Source: Norana najaformis (lineage: Eukaryota > Annelida > Clitellata > Crassiclitellata > Hormogastridae). Taken from it: DNA of 64,000 nt. Both the position numbers and the translations under genes were made by a program. Positions 45,691-56,789 of this stretch are shown here, in pieces (positions within the stretch are counted from its first letter, which is position 1; every line of letters starts with the position of its first letter). Under the pieces are notes generated by a model, which was not told where the DNA came from, ran no database searches, and saw only the letters and a program-made list of their open reading frames with translations. The DNA lies in the NCBI GenBank assembly GCA_964023275.1, contig OZ029918.1:14020355-14084354 (forward strand), written 5' to 3'.

Positions 45691-46214
45691 TAAATATCTA
45701 ATGAATAATAAGATGATAATTTCTAAAATAAATAATGAAACATTAAATAAGTATAAATATTAAAACGCAATAATATATGATAATTTCAGTTCTAATAAGA
45801 TTATAATCACGGATTTATATAGCGCCTCTTCAAGACAGACTTATCAGAGGCGCATCCGACTTAACAACACTAAACCGCGTTCGAACAAAATAGTTTTCAA
45901 GTGCTTACGGAATAGAGGTAAGTAAAGGCCAAGAAGCTCATGGCGCAAGTTGCTAGGCAACCTATTTCAGAAAGTTGGACCAGCCACAGAGAAACTTCTG
46001 TGCTGTAAGCATAGGTGTATCAGAAGTGCGGGCCGGTGGGACAACCAGAGATCATCTTATACAGCAGCAGAACGAGAAGGGGCGCTATATAAATCCGTGA
46101 TTATAATCTTATTAGAACTGAAATTATCATATATTATTGCGTTTTAATATTTATACTTATTTAATGTTTCATTATTTATTTGAAATTATCATGTTATTTT
46201 TCATTAGATATTTA
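45691..46214. mobile_element. Inverted-repeat element with about 138-bp arms
   Basis: The arms 45691-45830 and 46077-46214 are reverse complements with only a few differences. Reading inward from each outer end, AT-rich sequence leads to CTAATAAGATTATAATCACG and then to TATATAGCGCC. The inner 246 bases (45831-46076) resemble the end of a family-D LINE in minus orientation. The inner edge of both arms is itself a LINE-like 3' terminus. It may be a fold-back MITE or two LINE insertions made inverted by duplication. No target duplication is obvious. Confidence 0.75.
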
Positions 46215-46215
46215 C

Positions 46216-47290
46216 ATTTATATATACGGCCAGGAATGGATGAGACCGAGACACTGAGATAAGATGCGGCACATCCTGCATGACAATTACGCATTAAGGT
46301 CAATATCTTAAACCCGATGCTTTTTGGATCTGTAACCAGTGTAGTTCCTCTCGCACGATGCTGTATATACAGTACAACCAAACCTAGATCCCTTCAATTA
46401 GCCGGGTCGCAGCGTTTAATACAGGCTGAACTTGGTTAATGTGGGAACGCTTTAAGTCTGCAAAATTAGCATTGCTTGAATCAACCCTGTCGCAAATGAA
46501 TGCAACAGTCAGGGTCGTGACAGCTTGAATTGTAAGCTAACGGTGCATTGTGCGAATCTGACGCAGTCGTAAAAGGCGTCCGACATAATCTCTTCATACC
46601 GTCTAAGAAGGTCAATTTCTGGTCCATGCTCACATCCAGATCACGCCCAGTAGTAGAGAAAGAGACAGCAGGGATGCAATGCGGCAGACAAGGCAAACTG
46701 ATTTTACAAATCTGCTCACGGCCCGTCAAGCCAGAAGAACTGGGTTTCTCAGGGTTCAGCCAAAGGTGGTTGGATGACGTCCAGACACCAAGCACCTCCG
46801 AAGTCTGAAGCATTTTCTCCACTAAAGAAATAGCCTCTACCGCTGGGGAATAGACATACTGACATATGTCATCGACATACTGACATATGTCATCGACATA
46901 CTGACATATGTCATCGACATACTGACATATGTCATCGACATACTGACATATGTCATCGACATACTGACATATGTCATCGATATACTGACATATGTCATCG
47001 ACATACTGACATATGTCATCGACATACTGACATATGTCATCGACATACTGACATATGTCATCGACATACTGACATATGTCATCGACATACTGATGAGCCA
47101 CGACCCCAATAAGAAATGACTATGTTTAAATCAGTGGTGTAAAGAACATAAAATAGGGGTCCTAAGATGGGACCCTGTGAAAGACCAAGTGATAAGCCGG
47201 GCGCAAGTGGGTGTAAGCAGAAGACTGTCTTTCGCACAAATAGACTGGGGTCAATTTTAACACTGTAGCTGTAGCGTTGTATACACACAC
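46216..47290 (-). mobile_element. LINE reverse-transcriptase fragment, decayed
   Basis: Minus strand, in order: GPILGPLFYVLYTTDLNIVI (about 47180) is the RT block before the catalytic motif. After a one-base frame change, HQYVDD is the RT active-site motif, amplified as listed below. Then YSPAVEAISLVEKMLQTSEVL, WTSSNHLWLNPEK and ISLPCLPHCIPAVSF correspond to the thumb/C-terminal domain of CR1-like RTs. Weak similarity continues to about 46250 in shifted frames. Confidence 0.8.
46853..47098 (-). repeat. 21-bp minisatellite made of the RT catalytic motif, about 11.5 units
   Basis: The plus-strand unit is CATCGACATACTGACATATGT; on the minus strand each unit encodes QYVDDIC in frame. There are eleven full units plus a partial one, with a single variant (QYIDDIC) in the middle. 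The first unit joins the RT frame upstream (AH-QYVDD) and the last joins the RT frame downstream (QYVYSPAVE), so the array grew from the native motif without breaking the frame on the downstream side. Confidence 0.95.
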
Positions 47291-47817
47291 AGCTGGGGTG
47301 TATCAGAAGGTAACGCCGTAGTCAGTGAACAAAAGTCAAAAGCACTAAAACTGGGTAACCTGTGTATTTCCAAAAGACCACCAAGACTCTTAACATTGCT
47401 TCATAAAACTGTTTAGAAGGTTTTATTGTCACTATATCCGAAAACAGATCGAAACCGACTAGCATAACAGAGGTAAACACACACACGACCAAGCGGAAAC
47501 CTGAATGTATCAGAGAAATATCAAGATGTCTAACAGCTGCAGTCAGCAGTCAGAAGAGTCATTGACCAACTATTGCAGCAAAAAATTTGCTGAACATTGA
47601 GGCGAAAACGTCTTCGTTATAGCGATGTTTAATTTAATCAGATTGATTTGGGTTAAGGAAAGCATGAGAGGAGAGAAAGCAAGCGTAAAAGAACCAGAGG
47701 CTCTGAAAGGCTTTATAGGAATGATAGATCTGAGATAGAACAATGGTTTGAAAGAATTTCCCTAAATGCCCATTTCTCACGTGATGGACCGAGTTTCAAA
47801 CAATTTCCGAATGGCAC
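47291..47817. other. Unassigned
   Basis: No gene, RNA or repeat that I can defend. It may hold older, unrecognisable upstream sequence of the LINE at 46216-47290. Confidence 0.3.
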
Positions 47818-48192
47818 TTAGTTACCCTTGTTGAGGAAATGTCTTCTTTCTTTGCGGTTGACCTCCTCCTGCACTTTCCACTCGCACCTCGGTTCCTCGA
47901 CCTTCACCTCGTTGAACAGCGTGCTCATGTTGTGCACCTTCGGAAAGTGCCTGCGTGTCGACCGCAACCATGCCTGCTCTTTTTTGCCCTCGACATGGCA
48001 CCAAGTTTCCCGCATGAAACCAAGTCGGTAGGCCTCCTCCCTGTTCAGGTCTCTAGAGAAATGCGGAGGTTTTCCTCTGTCGGAAGAATTCGCGCCTTTG
48101 CCTCCTCCACTCATCACTCGATTCTTTTCTTTTTCAGCTTCAGTGGAACCATGTTCCTTTGACTGACATTTTCCAGAAGAAGACATCTTCAT
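47818..48192 (-). CDS. Small basic protein, 124 codons, unrecognised
   Basis: ATG at 48192 is preceded by an in-frame TAA, so the start is bounded. The N-terminal 45 residues are Ser/Gly/Lys/Glu-rich. From about 50 the sequence looks globular and well selected: DLNREEAYRLGFMRETWCHV, then KKEQAWLRSTRRHFPKV, then VEEPRCEWKVQEEVNRKERR. No signal peptide or membrane segment. The W-x-V-E ... AWL-RRHFPK pattern recalls small sperm/cilium proteins, but I cannot name one. The reading ends NKGN at TAA 47818-47820; a weak donor (AAGGGTAACT) overlaps the end, so a further exon is possible. The gene is either single-exon host or a retrocopy. Confidence 0.5.
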   Translation of the reverse strand: MKMSSSGKCQSKEHGSTEAEKEKNRVMSGGGKGANSSDRGKPPHFSRDLNREEAYRLGFMRETWCHVEGKKEQAWLRSTRRHFPKVHNMSTLFNEVKVEEPRCEWKVQEEVNRKERRHFLNKGN

Positions 48193-48349
48193 TTAAAACG
48201 AATCCAAGCAATTCATTGATTTTAATCTACTAAAATATCACAAGTCGACAATTTTCTACGGAAACGATAACGACTTTATTACGGTGACGCAAACATTAAA
48301 ATGACGTAATAATAACAGTCCGTTAAATCCAGAGATTTGGAAATAGAAA

Positions 48350-48645
48350 AGTTCGTTGTTTTCTTCTCTTGTCTTGTCTTCAACCGTTGGAGGATTGGCT
48401 GCACCACGGAAATAGTGTTCCATCTGCTTTTTTCTCTTGTCTCTTTCAGTAATTGGTAGAGCGATAATACAGTCCACGACGTGATGTTGTCGGTCCTTGT
48501 CATCTCAGGTCAAGTCAGAACTTGGAATCCAGGAGTTGTGTCTTCTAATTACCTCCTTTTCTAGACAATCTCCACTCTTTCGTAGCACATGCCCAAAGTA
48601 TTCTTTTAGCTATCCAATAATGAGCAATGAATACAGTGTAGACTT
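48350..48645 (-). mobile_element. LINE fragment, extreme C-terminus of ORF2
   Basis: Minus strand: a GHVLRKSGDCLEKEVI-like block (about 48590), then DNITSWTVLSLYQLLKETRE (48500-48430), then, one frame over, RGAANPPTVEDKTR. This order (W-T-x-L-S-L ... R-W ... GAANP) is the familiar tail of one group of non-LTR retrotransposon RT proteins. Two frame changes and a stop make it dead. Sense strand minus. Confidence 0.65.
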
Positions 48646-51040
48646 GGTAGGGGCTATTGTATGTCAACGGACAATGAGGGCACAAACAACGTTGTTAAAC
48701 GCTGTCGTTACTAATTTATTCTTATGAAATATTTTAACTTATGAAACTCTTACCAAATTCCAAAAGATGAAGCGTCTGGACCAACATCTTACGCAGAAAG
48801 TAAGCTGAAATATCTAATTGTAATTGCTTTAAAATTCTACTAAACGCTGGTGAGTCAATAGGCCTACTGAAACTACCATTAATTGTTCTGTGATTTTGTT
48901 AAACCGCGCTGGAAATGAAACGGTATTGAATCTCTGTTTAATAGAAGGCAACTGTATCACATTTCTTGTACTTCTTGATTTTCTAGAACATGCCGAGTTT
49001 CAAATTCCGAAAGCGAATGTATAAGCTGGCATAATTAAACCTTCACTGAAGTCACTATGAGCCAAAAAGGTGCACAGTTGCTAGATGCAAACGTCCGTAA
49101 TAAAGTGTAGAAAGTTTGGTAAATCACTTTGTCATATGTGAAATATAAAGCATCGACGCTACAACATTAACTTTTCAACAGATCGAGTGAAAGCCAACGG
49201 TGTAATTCTAGTTCTCTAGAATTGAATAATGTCATGATGTCTGCCTGTCTGTCTGTCTATCTGTCTGTCTTAGACAGGAAGTTGGTTAAGGACCACTAAT
49301 CACAGATTCAACCAATCGTGGTTGACAGTTTCATCCAGACAAGAATGCAGGGACGAAAGGTAAAGGCGGGTAGCATCACGTGACGCATGCCACTGCGATG
49401 GAAATCAAAGCCTCTGGAGAAACGCACCTTAGGCTGCATGCCAAGGTCGGACGCGGGTAAAATAAGATCGATTGATGGATGGGTGTATGATGGAGAAATC
49501 GATTGATGGATGGATGGATTGATGGATAGAAGGATGGCAGAATGGACGGATGCATAATTAAATTATTGTAATCAGAGATTACAGAGATGCATCCATCCAT
49601 CCGTCTATCCATCCATCCATCCATCCAGACGGGTAGAGAGAAATGGATAAGATCGTGTAAAATATTAACTTTGTCGTTCACTAGGTCTAACATTAGACAG
49701 GTTAACTAAAGTATTATATGATTGGTTCTCGGAAGAGATAATTACGAAGGCATATTTTGAGCACGATGCAAGTAGGTCAATATAGTAGGAATCCAGAGTT
49801 CTATGGTGGGAGTCTAGAGTTCTACGCATGAACTCCACGCTCTTAGCAGCCTTCTCAGATTCAGCTGTGCTGCCGAACTGCTGGGGTATTAGGAAGTTCA
49901 TCTTTCCTTCCCGAAATTTATACTTTTCATTTCCTCCTTTCTTCTTACTTTGAAGTAGTTCGTATATTTTTGTATTTCATTAAACAGTCAACCGATCACT
50001 GTTTTTCTCCTTGTCAGTCCTTTGTGTGATTACAACACCTGAAGAATATATTAGCCTTTAGGATTGTGTAAAGTATTGTGCACAATTTAGGCAAAAGATG
50101 GCGCTAAGAAAACTGAACTCCTATATGTATCTTCCGGCATGTTCGTATTTTGCTAAGTGGCTACATGCAATATATAAGTGAGTTTTTATAGGCCCCTTCT
50201 ATATACTGGCTCTAATCAGTAAAATTAATTTTAACAAGCCTAATCAAATTATTAGAACTACGTTAAAATGAAGGAATGAATTAACGAACCCACAAAATTA
50301 GGCTAAATAATTAGGCCTACTGTAGGCCTATGAGACAACTACTGAAAAACAACGTAATGCAATCCATTGTTCGTACAATGAATTTATTGTAATCCAGTAA
50401 GAAGAGAGTAAGAGATAATTATTTCTCTAACGGGTAATATTTATGAGACAAGCTTCTCTGAGGAATGGCTTAGGCCTACTTTTCTTCTCTCCTGCTTCTT
50501 CCTTCCTTCCTTCTTTAACCATTTTCCCACCCTACTTAGCATTTGTTATTAGTAATTTTAGGTCTGCTAGTTGCAATTCCCGGATTTCTTGCTTTCCTTT
50601 TATTTCTCCTTTTATTTTAAGTTTTTAAAGCTCTGCTTCCTTCTGCTGCCGTATGAATCTGTCAACAGTTATTTTTTTATTTATTTCATTTCCGTATCGT
50701 TCTTTAATTTTCCATTTTCCAATCCTTTTATTTTTCAACCTCTCTCTCCCTCCATTCTTTGTATCCTTCCTGAAATTTATATTTTCCATTTCCTCCTTTT
50801 TTTCTTACTTAGAAGTATAATTTATATTGAATTCAACAGTCAAACGTTTACTCTTTTTCTCCTTTTCATTTCCTTCTTTCTTTCCATCGCCTTTCAAATC
50901 CTCTACTAAATTTTCCTCTCTCATCGATCTAAAGTTGTCTTTCTCCTATCTTCCACCTTCTCTCCCTCCTTTATTTCCCATTATCCCTCAGTTTCATTCG
51001 CCCTTTCTTGATTTTCTTTATTAAGCTCCTTGTTTCTGTC
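48646..51040. other. Non-coding stretch, one coding-like frame at 49.9 kb
   Basis: A TCTG run lies at 49244-49270. ATCC/GGAT repeats form an imperfect inverted pair at 49473-49545 and 49586-49628. The sequence is CT-rich from 50460 to 51040. The minus frame from ATG 49901 (MNFLIPQQFGSTAESEKAA, then SVEFMRRTLDSHHRTLDSYY) looks protein-like for about 55 codons, but I could not find its splice sites. Confidence 0.35.
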
Positions 51041-51044
51041 TTAC

Positions 51045-51105
51045 TCTTCGTCTTCAACCGGTTCTTCGGAAAGAATCCCCTCCGACGGAAGCCTTGTTCT
51101 TGTCG
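51045..51105 (-). CDS. Acidic-protein gene, candidate exon 5 (61 bp)
   Basis: Minus strand: acceptor TTTGACTTGTAG before 51105 and donor GA|GTAAGA after 51045. Entering in phase 1, as exon 4 leaves, it reads TRTRLPSEGILSEEPVEDEE and leaves in phase 2. Both splice sites are good and the acidic composition suits the upstream exons, but a 61-bp exon can arise by chance. The next exon was not found. Confidence 0.35.
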
Positions 51106-51234
51106 CTACAAGTCAAACAAACCATTAAGACACAGTTAGGCCTACAATAAAACCGCTTCACTTGTCTCAAGCAGGCTTGCCATTCCAGGGTTGCCTTTCA
51201 AAACTGTAAGTCCCATCTCTTCATCAAATCTTAC

Positions 51235-51316
51235 ATTGATCCATACTATCTGCCGACTTTTCATTCTCGCTTCATAACACAACCCACCGTAACAGCTCCT
51301 CTGTCTCCCCCCCCCC

Positions 51317-51352
<36 letters not shown>

Positions 51353-51495
51353 TTCTCTTTCTCTCTCTGGTTTCAGCATCTTGTTCTTCACGCAGTATTT
51401 TATGGACGACCCTTTTGACTTGACTCATCGCTCGTGATTGACCTGCGCTTAGCTTTAAAGTAGCGCTTTAGAAAGTCCCGATTTTACGATTACGA
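51235..51495 (+). mobile_element. LINE 3' end (family E), copy 2
   Basis: AACCCACCGTAACAGCTCCT at 51282 is followed by a long C/CT microsatellite, then GCATCTTGTTCTTCACGCAG and GTAGCGCTTTAGAAAGTCCC, with a GATTAC-type tail. Colinear with 20150-20390. Confidence 0.7.
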
Positions 51496-52333
51496 TTACG
51501 GTTACCTATTCTACCTTTTCACGTCTCTTCAGCAGTCTCCCACCGTGTACATCAAAGTATCGACTAGTGGACTTGTACATTTTCACCGTAACATTTACAA
51601 TCACGCACTTATGTGAACGTTTACAAAACAGCTGCGTACCTTACGGAATTTCCAGCATTTTTGAGAAGCACTCAAAAGGCGCTATATATGTCTTGATACA
51701 TGCATTCATATGGCTGTAGACCACAACAATTATGCTCTGTTTGAGAAACTTTCTTCTACAAATAAGCGCTCTGCACATTAAGCCTACATGTAGCAGGCTT
51801 ATCAACCGTAGCAGTCAAAGGGGCGCTACACAAACACTCTGAATGAACTAGAGCATGAGCTTTCACTGAGCATAATATTAGTGGCGACTTCACTCAGACA
51901 TTAAAAGCGGTGTACTGTGTCAGCGCAGTGTGTTATTTGTTTAGCTGAGCGGTTAAGCGATAAATCTTGGTTGAAAAGCATATAGGCCTCCAGGCCTTTA
52001 ACTGATCCAGCCTTAGATACTACTAGATCTTTAAATTAAATTACATTACATTTAGTTTGATGTAGTTTAATTCAACCTTGATTTACTTGGCCTCGTTCAT
52101 CCACTTGTTCTTACTCTACTTGATCTTAATTTGGCTGCAAATTAGCACTTCGACTTACCTTACCATTACGTGCAAGGCCTTACCGTCATTACCTTACCGG
52201 ACTGTACCTTTACCTTATCATTCCATGCTTTACATTACGTAATCTCATCCTACTTTATCTTACATTCCCGTATTTTGCCTTGTTCTAAATCTAATTATGA
52301 GAATTGTTGAATGAAGTTTAACGTGTAGCCTAC
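51496..52333. other. Intronic or unassigned
   Basis: A degenerate CTTAC-rich patch (TTACCTTACC) lies at 52150-52280. Otherwise nothing recognised. It would be an intron of the minus-strand gene if exons 4 and 5 are correct. Confidence 0.35.
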
Positions 52334-52714
52334 CGTAGAGTTTTTCGACTTTCGGCAGAAGAGCCGGAGTATTCTTCCGATGCAGGACCTTGACCGTCTT
52401 CGGGCGAACACCCCCATAGTGACCTCCGTCACTAGAAGAGGGCGTCGTGGTCTGGGAGTTTTTGATCCCGCCAGAGGGTCTAGTGCTGGACGGTTGACCA
52501 GAACTTTCTTGGGTGGGGCGGAGATCTTTGTGGAGAGGTTGACAGGTAGCAGGACTGCTGCTACTGCTGCGTGGCTGGGATATTAGTGAAGCGTGACAGG
52601 TTATCAGAGGTGCGTGACTGGGTTTGATTCCGCCTGGATCCTGCTCCTCTATAGCAGCCTGGCTGCCTTTTCCCTCGGAACCTCTTTCCGCAGAACCAGA
52701 AGCAGTCTTGGAAC
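52334..52714 (-). CDS. Acidic-protein gene, exon 4 (Ser/Pro-rich, no internal ATG needed)
   Basis: Minus strand: acceptor TGTTGAAG before 52714; donor TACG|GTAGGC after 52334. Entered in phase 1 it is open for all 381 bases and leaves in phase 1. Product includes SKTASGSAERGSEGKGSQAA, RSSSSSPATCQPLHKDLRPT and RPKTVKVLHRKNTPALLPKV. Disordered, Ser/Thr/Pro-rich, basic at the end. Phase compatibility with exon 3 (G|GT) is the main evidence; the polypyrimidine tract is weak. Confidence 0.5.
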
Positions 52715-54786
52715 CTTCAACAGCATGAACACAGAGGTCATCAGGTCAAATATAGGTCTTGGCAGTAATTAACTATAACAAAATAGAATTTATGCTTAAA
52801 TGACAACTAGGTTAAGGTACGTTTATTAGCGTAATTAATAGTTTTCCATTTGTGTCCGGAGAAATATTTCCAGACGGCATCGAAAACTAGGCATCATGTG
52901 AAGTCGACCATTTGTTGTCGAGCAATGTAACGGGCTTCCTGTTGTCGAGTTCGGCCGAAAAGGGCCGCGCCTTCTAGGACTATTGATGATACTATTAGCG
53001 TTTACTGAAAAGAATACTTACCTTGCGTTGCCATGTATTTTATTTTTATACTCTGCCTTTCCTTTACAATGCAGTTAATATTTGGCATCCGATGACGTAT
53101 GAAAATCAGACATAATTTATTAGCCATCTTCAATGCGCACACTGCTTCCAACTGTTTCTTGTTTGCCGTACCTTATTCATAAGCCAAGATTCTACTTGCA
53201 GGGGCGCCAACACGCCAGGGCATGGGCTCTTGCCATCCTGAATATTAAATCTATATATGTAAAGTAACAAATATAATTAATTTTAATTGACTAGAATAAG
53301 TTATGCCGGTATTTGGTTTGTTTGCTTACTAACTCTTGTACTAGAATGTTTAGTCAAATGCATGATACATCCGTATCACAACAAAGCACTTGCACACTTG
53401 ACTTCCATGTCCTATAATATAATTTACAATCTCGCTAGCTTCGAACGGCAACTGTGGCATCTGATATACTGATAAAATAATTATACGGCCAAAGAAACCA
53501 TATCACTCCAGCAGCAAGATGTCGGTAAATACATCTGGAGTCGCGTGACAGCCCGGTAACAAAGCAGACCAGATGCCTTTTTCCGCTAGAGAAAGGAGAG
53601 AGCATTAATTGTTTGTCTATCGAACACCTCGGATTTCACCCTGCGACCTTTAAACAGCGCTCCCTTTGTGAAAATTAAGGATTCTAATAACAGACGTTAT
53701 TAGCGCCATATGATATCGTTTATGGCATGATGGCGAAAAGAGCGTTCCTTAGATAGTTTGCAAAATAACCCAAGGTGTTCATCTGGGCCGTCGGCCGGGA
53801 ATGCGATGGTTAATGGACAGTTGGCCGATTAGAGCAGTTACGTTTTGAAATAGGGCCTTTAAAACACGAAGCACAGTGGTAATGCGTTCATTGTGACGGC
53901 ATGAGCCCTACTAAAATGAAAGGTTAGCCTAACATGAGTGATATTCACGGTGTCACACATTCGGTACTTTTATTTATAAAGTATTATTTGGCATCGATAT
54001 TGTTCATCATAAGCTTCAGTAGAATTTCAGAATCTTTAGAGACAAAATTTGGATAGTTATGCCGACATATTAGTTTCGTGCTATTACTATTATATTTCGG
54101 CTATCGGCAACAGGAAAGTTATAGGGTGAGTTGCAATAATATTGACTAATGCAATTTCAAACTTTTCTATATTCACCACTAAATTTTGTTACAGCGAGAC
54201 TCAATCAAGACTTTATATTGATTTACCGGTAAATTGCCTTGTCTTATTTTTATGTACATGGGAATGTATGTATCCGGCTATTTATATAGCGCCTTCTAAA
54301 AACCTCACAAGGGGACTAAACGTAGCTATCAAAAAATCTTCTTTGCTTAGACTAATTTAGATCTCACGATAATTTAGCCTGCATTTCCATAATTCTTTGT
54401 TTTCTGTTTTCTGACGCATTTTGCAGCTGCAGAAATTCAGAAAAAGGCATAAAAGTTCCGGGCAATCGCTTTACTAGAACTGGAAGCATTTTCATAATTC
54501 ACTTGTACTACACGAGATCAAGAAACGAATTACAAACAGGTCGAGCTATGTTCTGCTTGGATCGCCAGGCCTCACGTGACCGCAGTGCGAGTGCTTAGCA
54601 GTTAGACACTGCAGCATGGTTAAGATTTACCGTCAGAAGTCGTCGTTGCATATCTGAACATATCGCGATTTGCCACCAGCACACATTCGAGAATGGCATA
54701 CGTACTTAATCGAACCACGAGTAGGGCTACGGGTTAAAATGGCGTATTATTATTATTGTTGTTGTTGTTGTTATTATTATTATTAC

Positions 54787-54825
<39 letters not shown>

Positions 54826-55173
54826 TACTACTACTATTATTATTAGCCTCTTATTGAAATCCATTCGTTCTTGCTTCCTTCCAAAAACGCTCATGCCATA
54901 TAAAGATGCGCATGCTTTCTGTGCTACATGGTCTGCCCGCTTGGGAAAACTTTGCGGACGCCGACGTCCCTTTGAATTGAGTTTACAGTTGTTCAGCATA
55001 GATTTGCACAACGTATTCAAAGAGTGCGATTTGTGTTTGCAGAAATAAGGGAAGACATATTGAGAGGAGCGAAACATATGAAGATGTTTTATCTTCGTTG
55101 AAATATGGTTCGAACCAGTGGAGGGGAAGTTCATTTTCGCCTTTACAAATAGTAGCATTGGGTGTAAACATAC
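52715..55173. other. Intron of the acidic-protein gene (minus)
   Basis: Mostly AT-rich with no further exon recognised. An ATT trinucleotide array with TTG and ACT variants lies at 54748-54845. Additional phase-1 exons could hide here. Confidence 0.4.
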
Positions 55174-55596
55174 CAGCTGACGATGAAACTTCATCAGCCT
55201 GCCTTTGAACCGGATACACTTGCTCTTCGAAGGGTGCTTGACCTCGTTCTTCGCCGACGCCAGAGGTCTCATCTCGGGCCAGGTTTTGTTCACTGTCAGC
55301 ATCTTTGTCTCGGCCTTCATCCGGCTGCTGATGAAGGTGGCTTGAAATCTTCTGCAACGGCACCACTCCTTCGAGTTTCGTCTTGTGCGTGAAGATCCTG
55401 TGAAGCTCCCCAGCCATCAAATCCTCTGAAAGGCGACCGTGCTGGGAGCTCACGCTTCCGGATGAACTGAACCGCTTTACCAGTCCTACACCACAACTAC
55501 CACCACCACCACCTCCTTCTCCTACTCCTCCTCCTCCTGAACAATATTCGCCGCTTCCACCGCTTAAGCTACGCTCCATTCCATCATCTGTGACAC
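55174..55596 (-). CDS. Acidic-protein gene, exon 3 (Gly-rich, then charged)
   Basis: Minus strand: strong acceptor TTCTGTTTGCAG before 55596 and strong donor CAGCTG|GTATGT after 55174. The 423-bp exon enters and leaves in phase 1 and is fully open. It begins VTDDGMERSLSGGSGEYCSG, has a Gly run (GVGEGGGGGGSCGVG), then LSEDLMAGELHRIFTHKTKL, which could form a helix, and a charged stretch to FEEQVYPVQRQADEVSSSAG. No family recognised. A model that starts at the internal ATG and reads through the donor would be an artefact. Confidence 0.65.
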
Positions 55597-56426
55597 CTGC
55601 AAACAGAACATAAAGCTGTAAGCTCTCAGTTTAATGGGTCTATTCAATAGGCCTATTCAGTGAACCACCTTCCCCTATTCTTACCTGTACTGTTCCGCTA
55701 TCTTCTATATCTTTTTATCTTAAAGTCTGTTGCAATCGCTTCTATTTCCTTTCGTTAACGGTTAAATTCCCTTATGCATGAGTCTGTTCTATTCTGTTCT
55801 GTTCTGTTCTGTTCTGGTCTGTTCCATTCTAAACTCTTTTCTGATAAGCGTCATAGAGATGCGTGGATGTTCGCACAGCTTCACAGACACAGACAGACAG
55901 ACAGACAAATACTTCAAAACAGGAAGACAGAAAAATCTATACGGCTTTCCAGACTACGTTTTAACTATTCCTATCCAGAAGTCCTGTGTATGCATGTACT
56001 AGCCTATGTATGTATGTTTGAATGTATTTTAATGCATGTAGGTATGCATGTATGTATTAAGTATGTATGTTTTGTGTGTACAGTAACTGTGCATGTATTA
56101 TGTATTATGTAAGTAAATATATATGTATTTATGTATGTATGTTCATATTGCTCATGCGTATGTATATATGTATGCATGTATATTCTTCTTCTTCTTCTTT
56201 CCTTCTGGCTGGAATTAATCCCTCCTAGGAGAGGGGTCAGCCACACGAATCCTTCTTTTCCATTTGTTTCTATCTTCAGTATCTTGTTGCATTACCATAC
56301 CTCTTCTCTTGTTGCACTACCATACCTCTTCTCTTGTTGCATTACCATACCTCTTCTCTTGTTGCATTACCATACCTCTTTTTCTTGTCGTATTACCATA
56401 CCTCTTCTCCTGTCGCATTACCATAC
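55597..56426. other. Intron of the acidic-protein gene, with microsatellites
   Basis: Begins (minus sense) with the donor-site minisatellite described separately. It also contains ATGT-type repeats at about 55990-56175 and TTCTG repeats at 55784-55830. Confidence 0.5.
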
Positions 56427-56427
56427 C
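56295..56427 (-). repeat. 25-bp minisatellite repeating a splice donor, six units
   Basis: The unit on the plus strand is CCATACCTCTTCTCTTGTTG plus CATTA; starts of CCATAC are at 56295, 56320, 56345, 56370, 56396 and 56421. Read on the minus strand each unit contains AGAAGAG|GTATGG, a good 5' splice site. The unit nearest the exon (56421) is the donor I use for exon 2. Using the next ones would lengthen the exon by 25 or 26 bases each and change the frame. Confidence 0.85.
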
Positions 56428-56789
56428 TCTTCTCGTGTCGTCTGGTGGCGCTCTCACGGTCCCATCCACTGGGCCAGTGTCGCCGTCGCCTGCCTTCCAA
56501 TCGATCTCTCTCGCAGCACATGTCACGCTTCTGTCATCTTTGTCGTCATGGAAACCGGAAGCTGCCACGATTCTTGGCTTCTCCTCGGGGAAACTCGATG
56601 GATGAGTAGGATTAGGAGGAGCGGGAACCGAGAAGAGAGGATCATGTCTTTCGTCGGATTCTGTTGCCTTCTCCTCATGTTCCTCAGGCTGTTCTTCTTC
56701 CTCTATCTCTTCTTCCTCCGCCTCTTCTTCCTCCAGCTCCTCATTCTCTCCAATTCCTTCAATCGCAGGCATCACTAAATGAGTTGGAC
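56427..56789 (-). CDS. Acidic-protein gene, exon 2 (Glu-rich)
   Basis: Minus strand: acceptor ACTGTCTGTTTCAG before 56789, donor AGAAGAG|GTATGG after 56427. The 363-bp exon is fully open and symmetric in phase 1. Product: PTHLVMPAIEGIGENEELEE, a 30-residue Glu-rich tract (EEEEAEEEEIEEEEQPEEHE), then RHDPLFSVPAPPNPTHPSSF and ENDs with TVRAPPDDTRR. The coding strand is strongly non-random. Together with exons 3 and 4 it would encode an intrinsically disordered acidic scaffold or cytoplasmic tail. Confidence 0.65.

Noticed and set aside
46853..47098. CRISPR array
   Set aside because: The 21-bp units are contiguous without spacers, lie inside an RT frame, and the genome is eukaryotic.
54727..55320. 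197-codon minus frame starting at 55320
   Set aside because: It overlaps exon 3 (55174-55596) in another frame, and its C-terminal part is translated ATT microsatellite.
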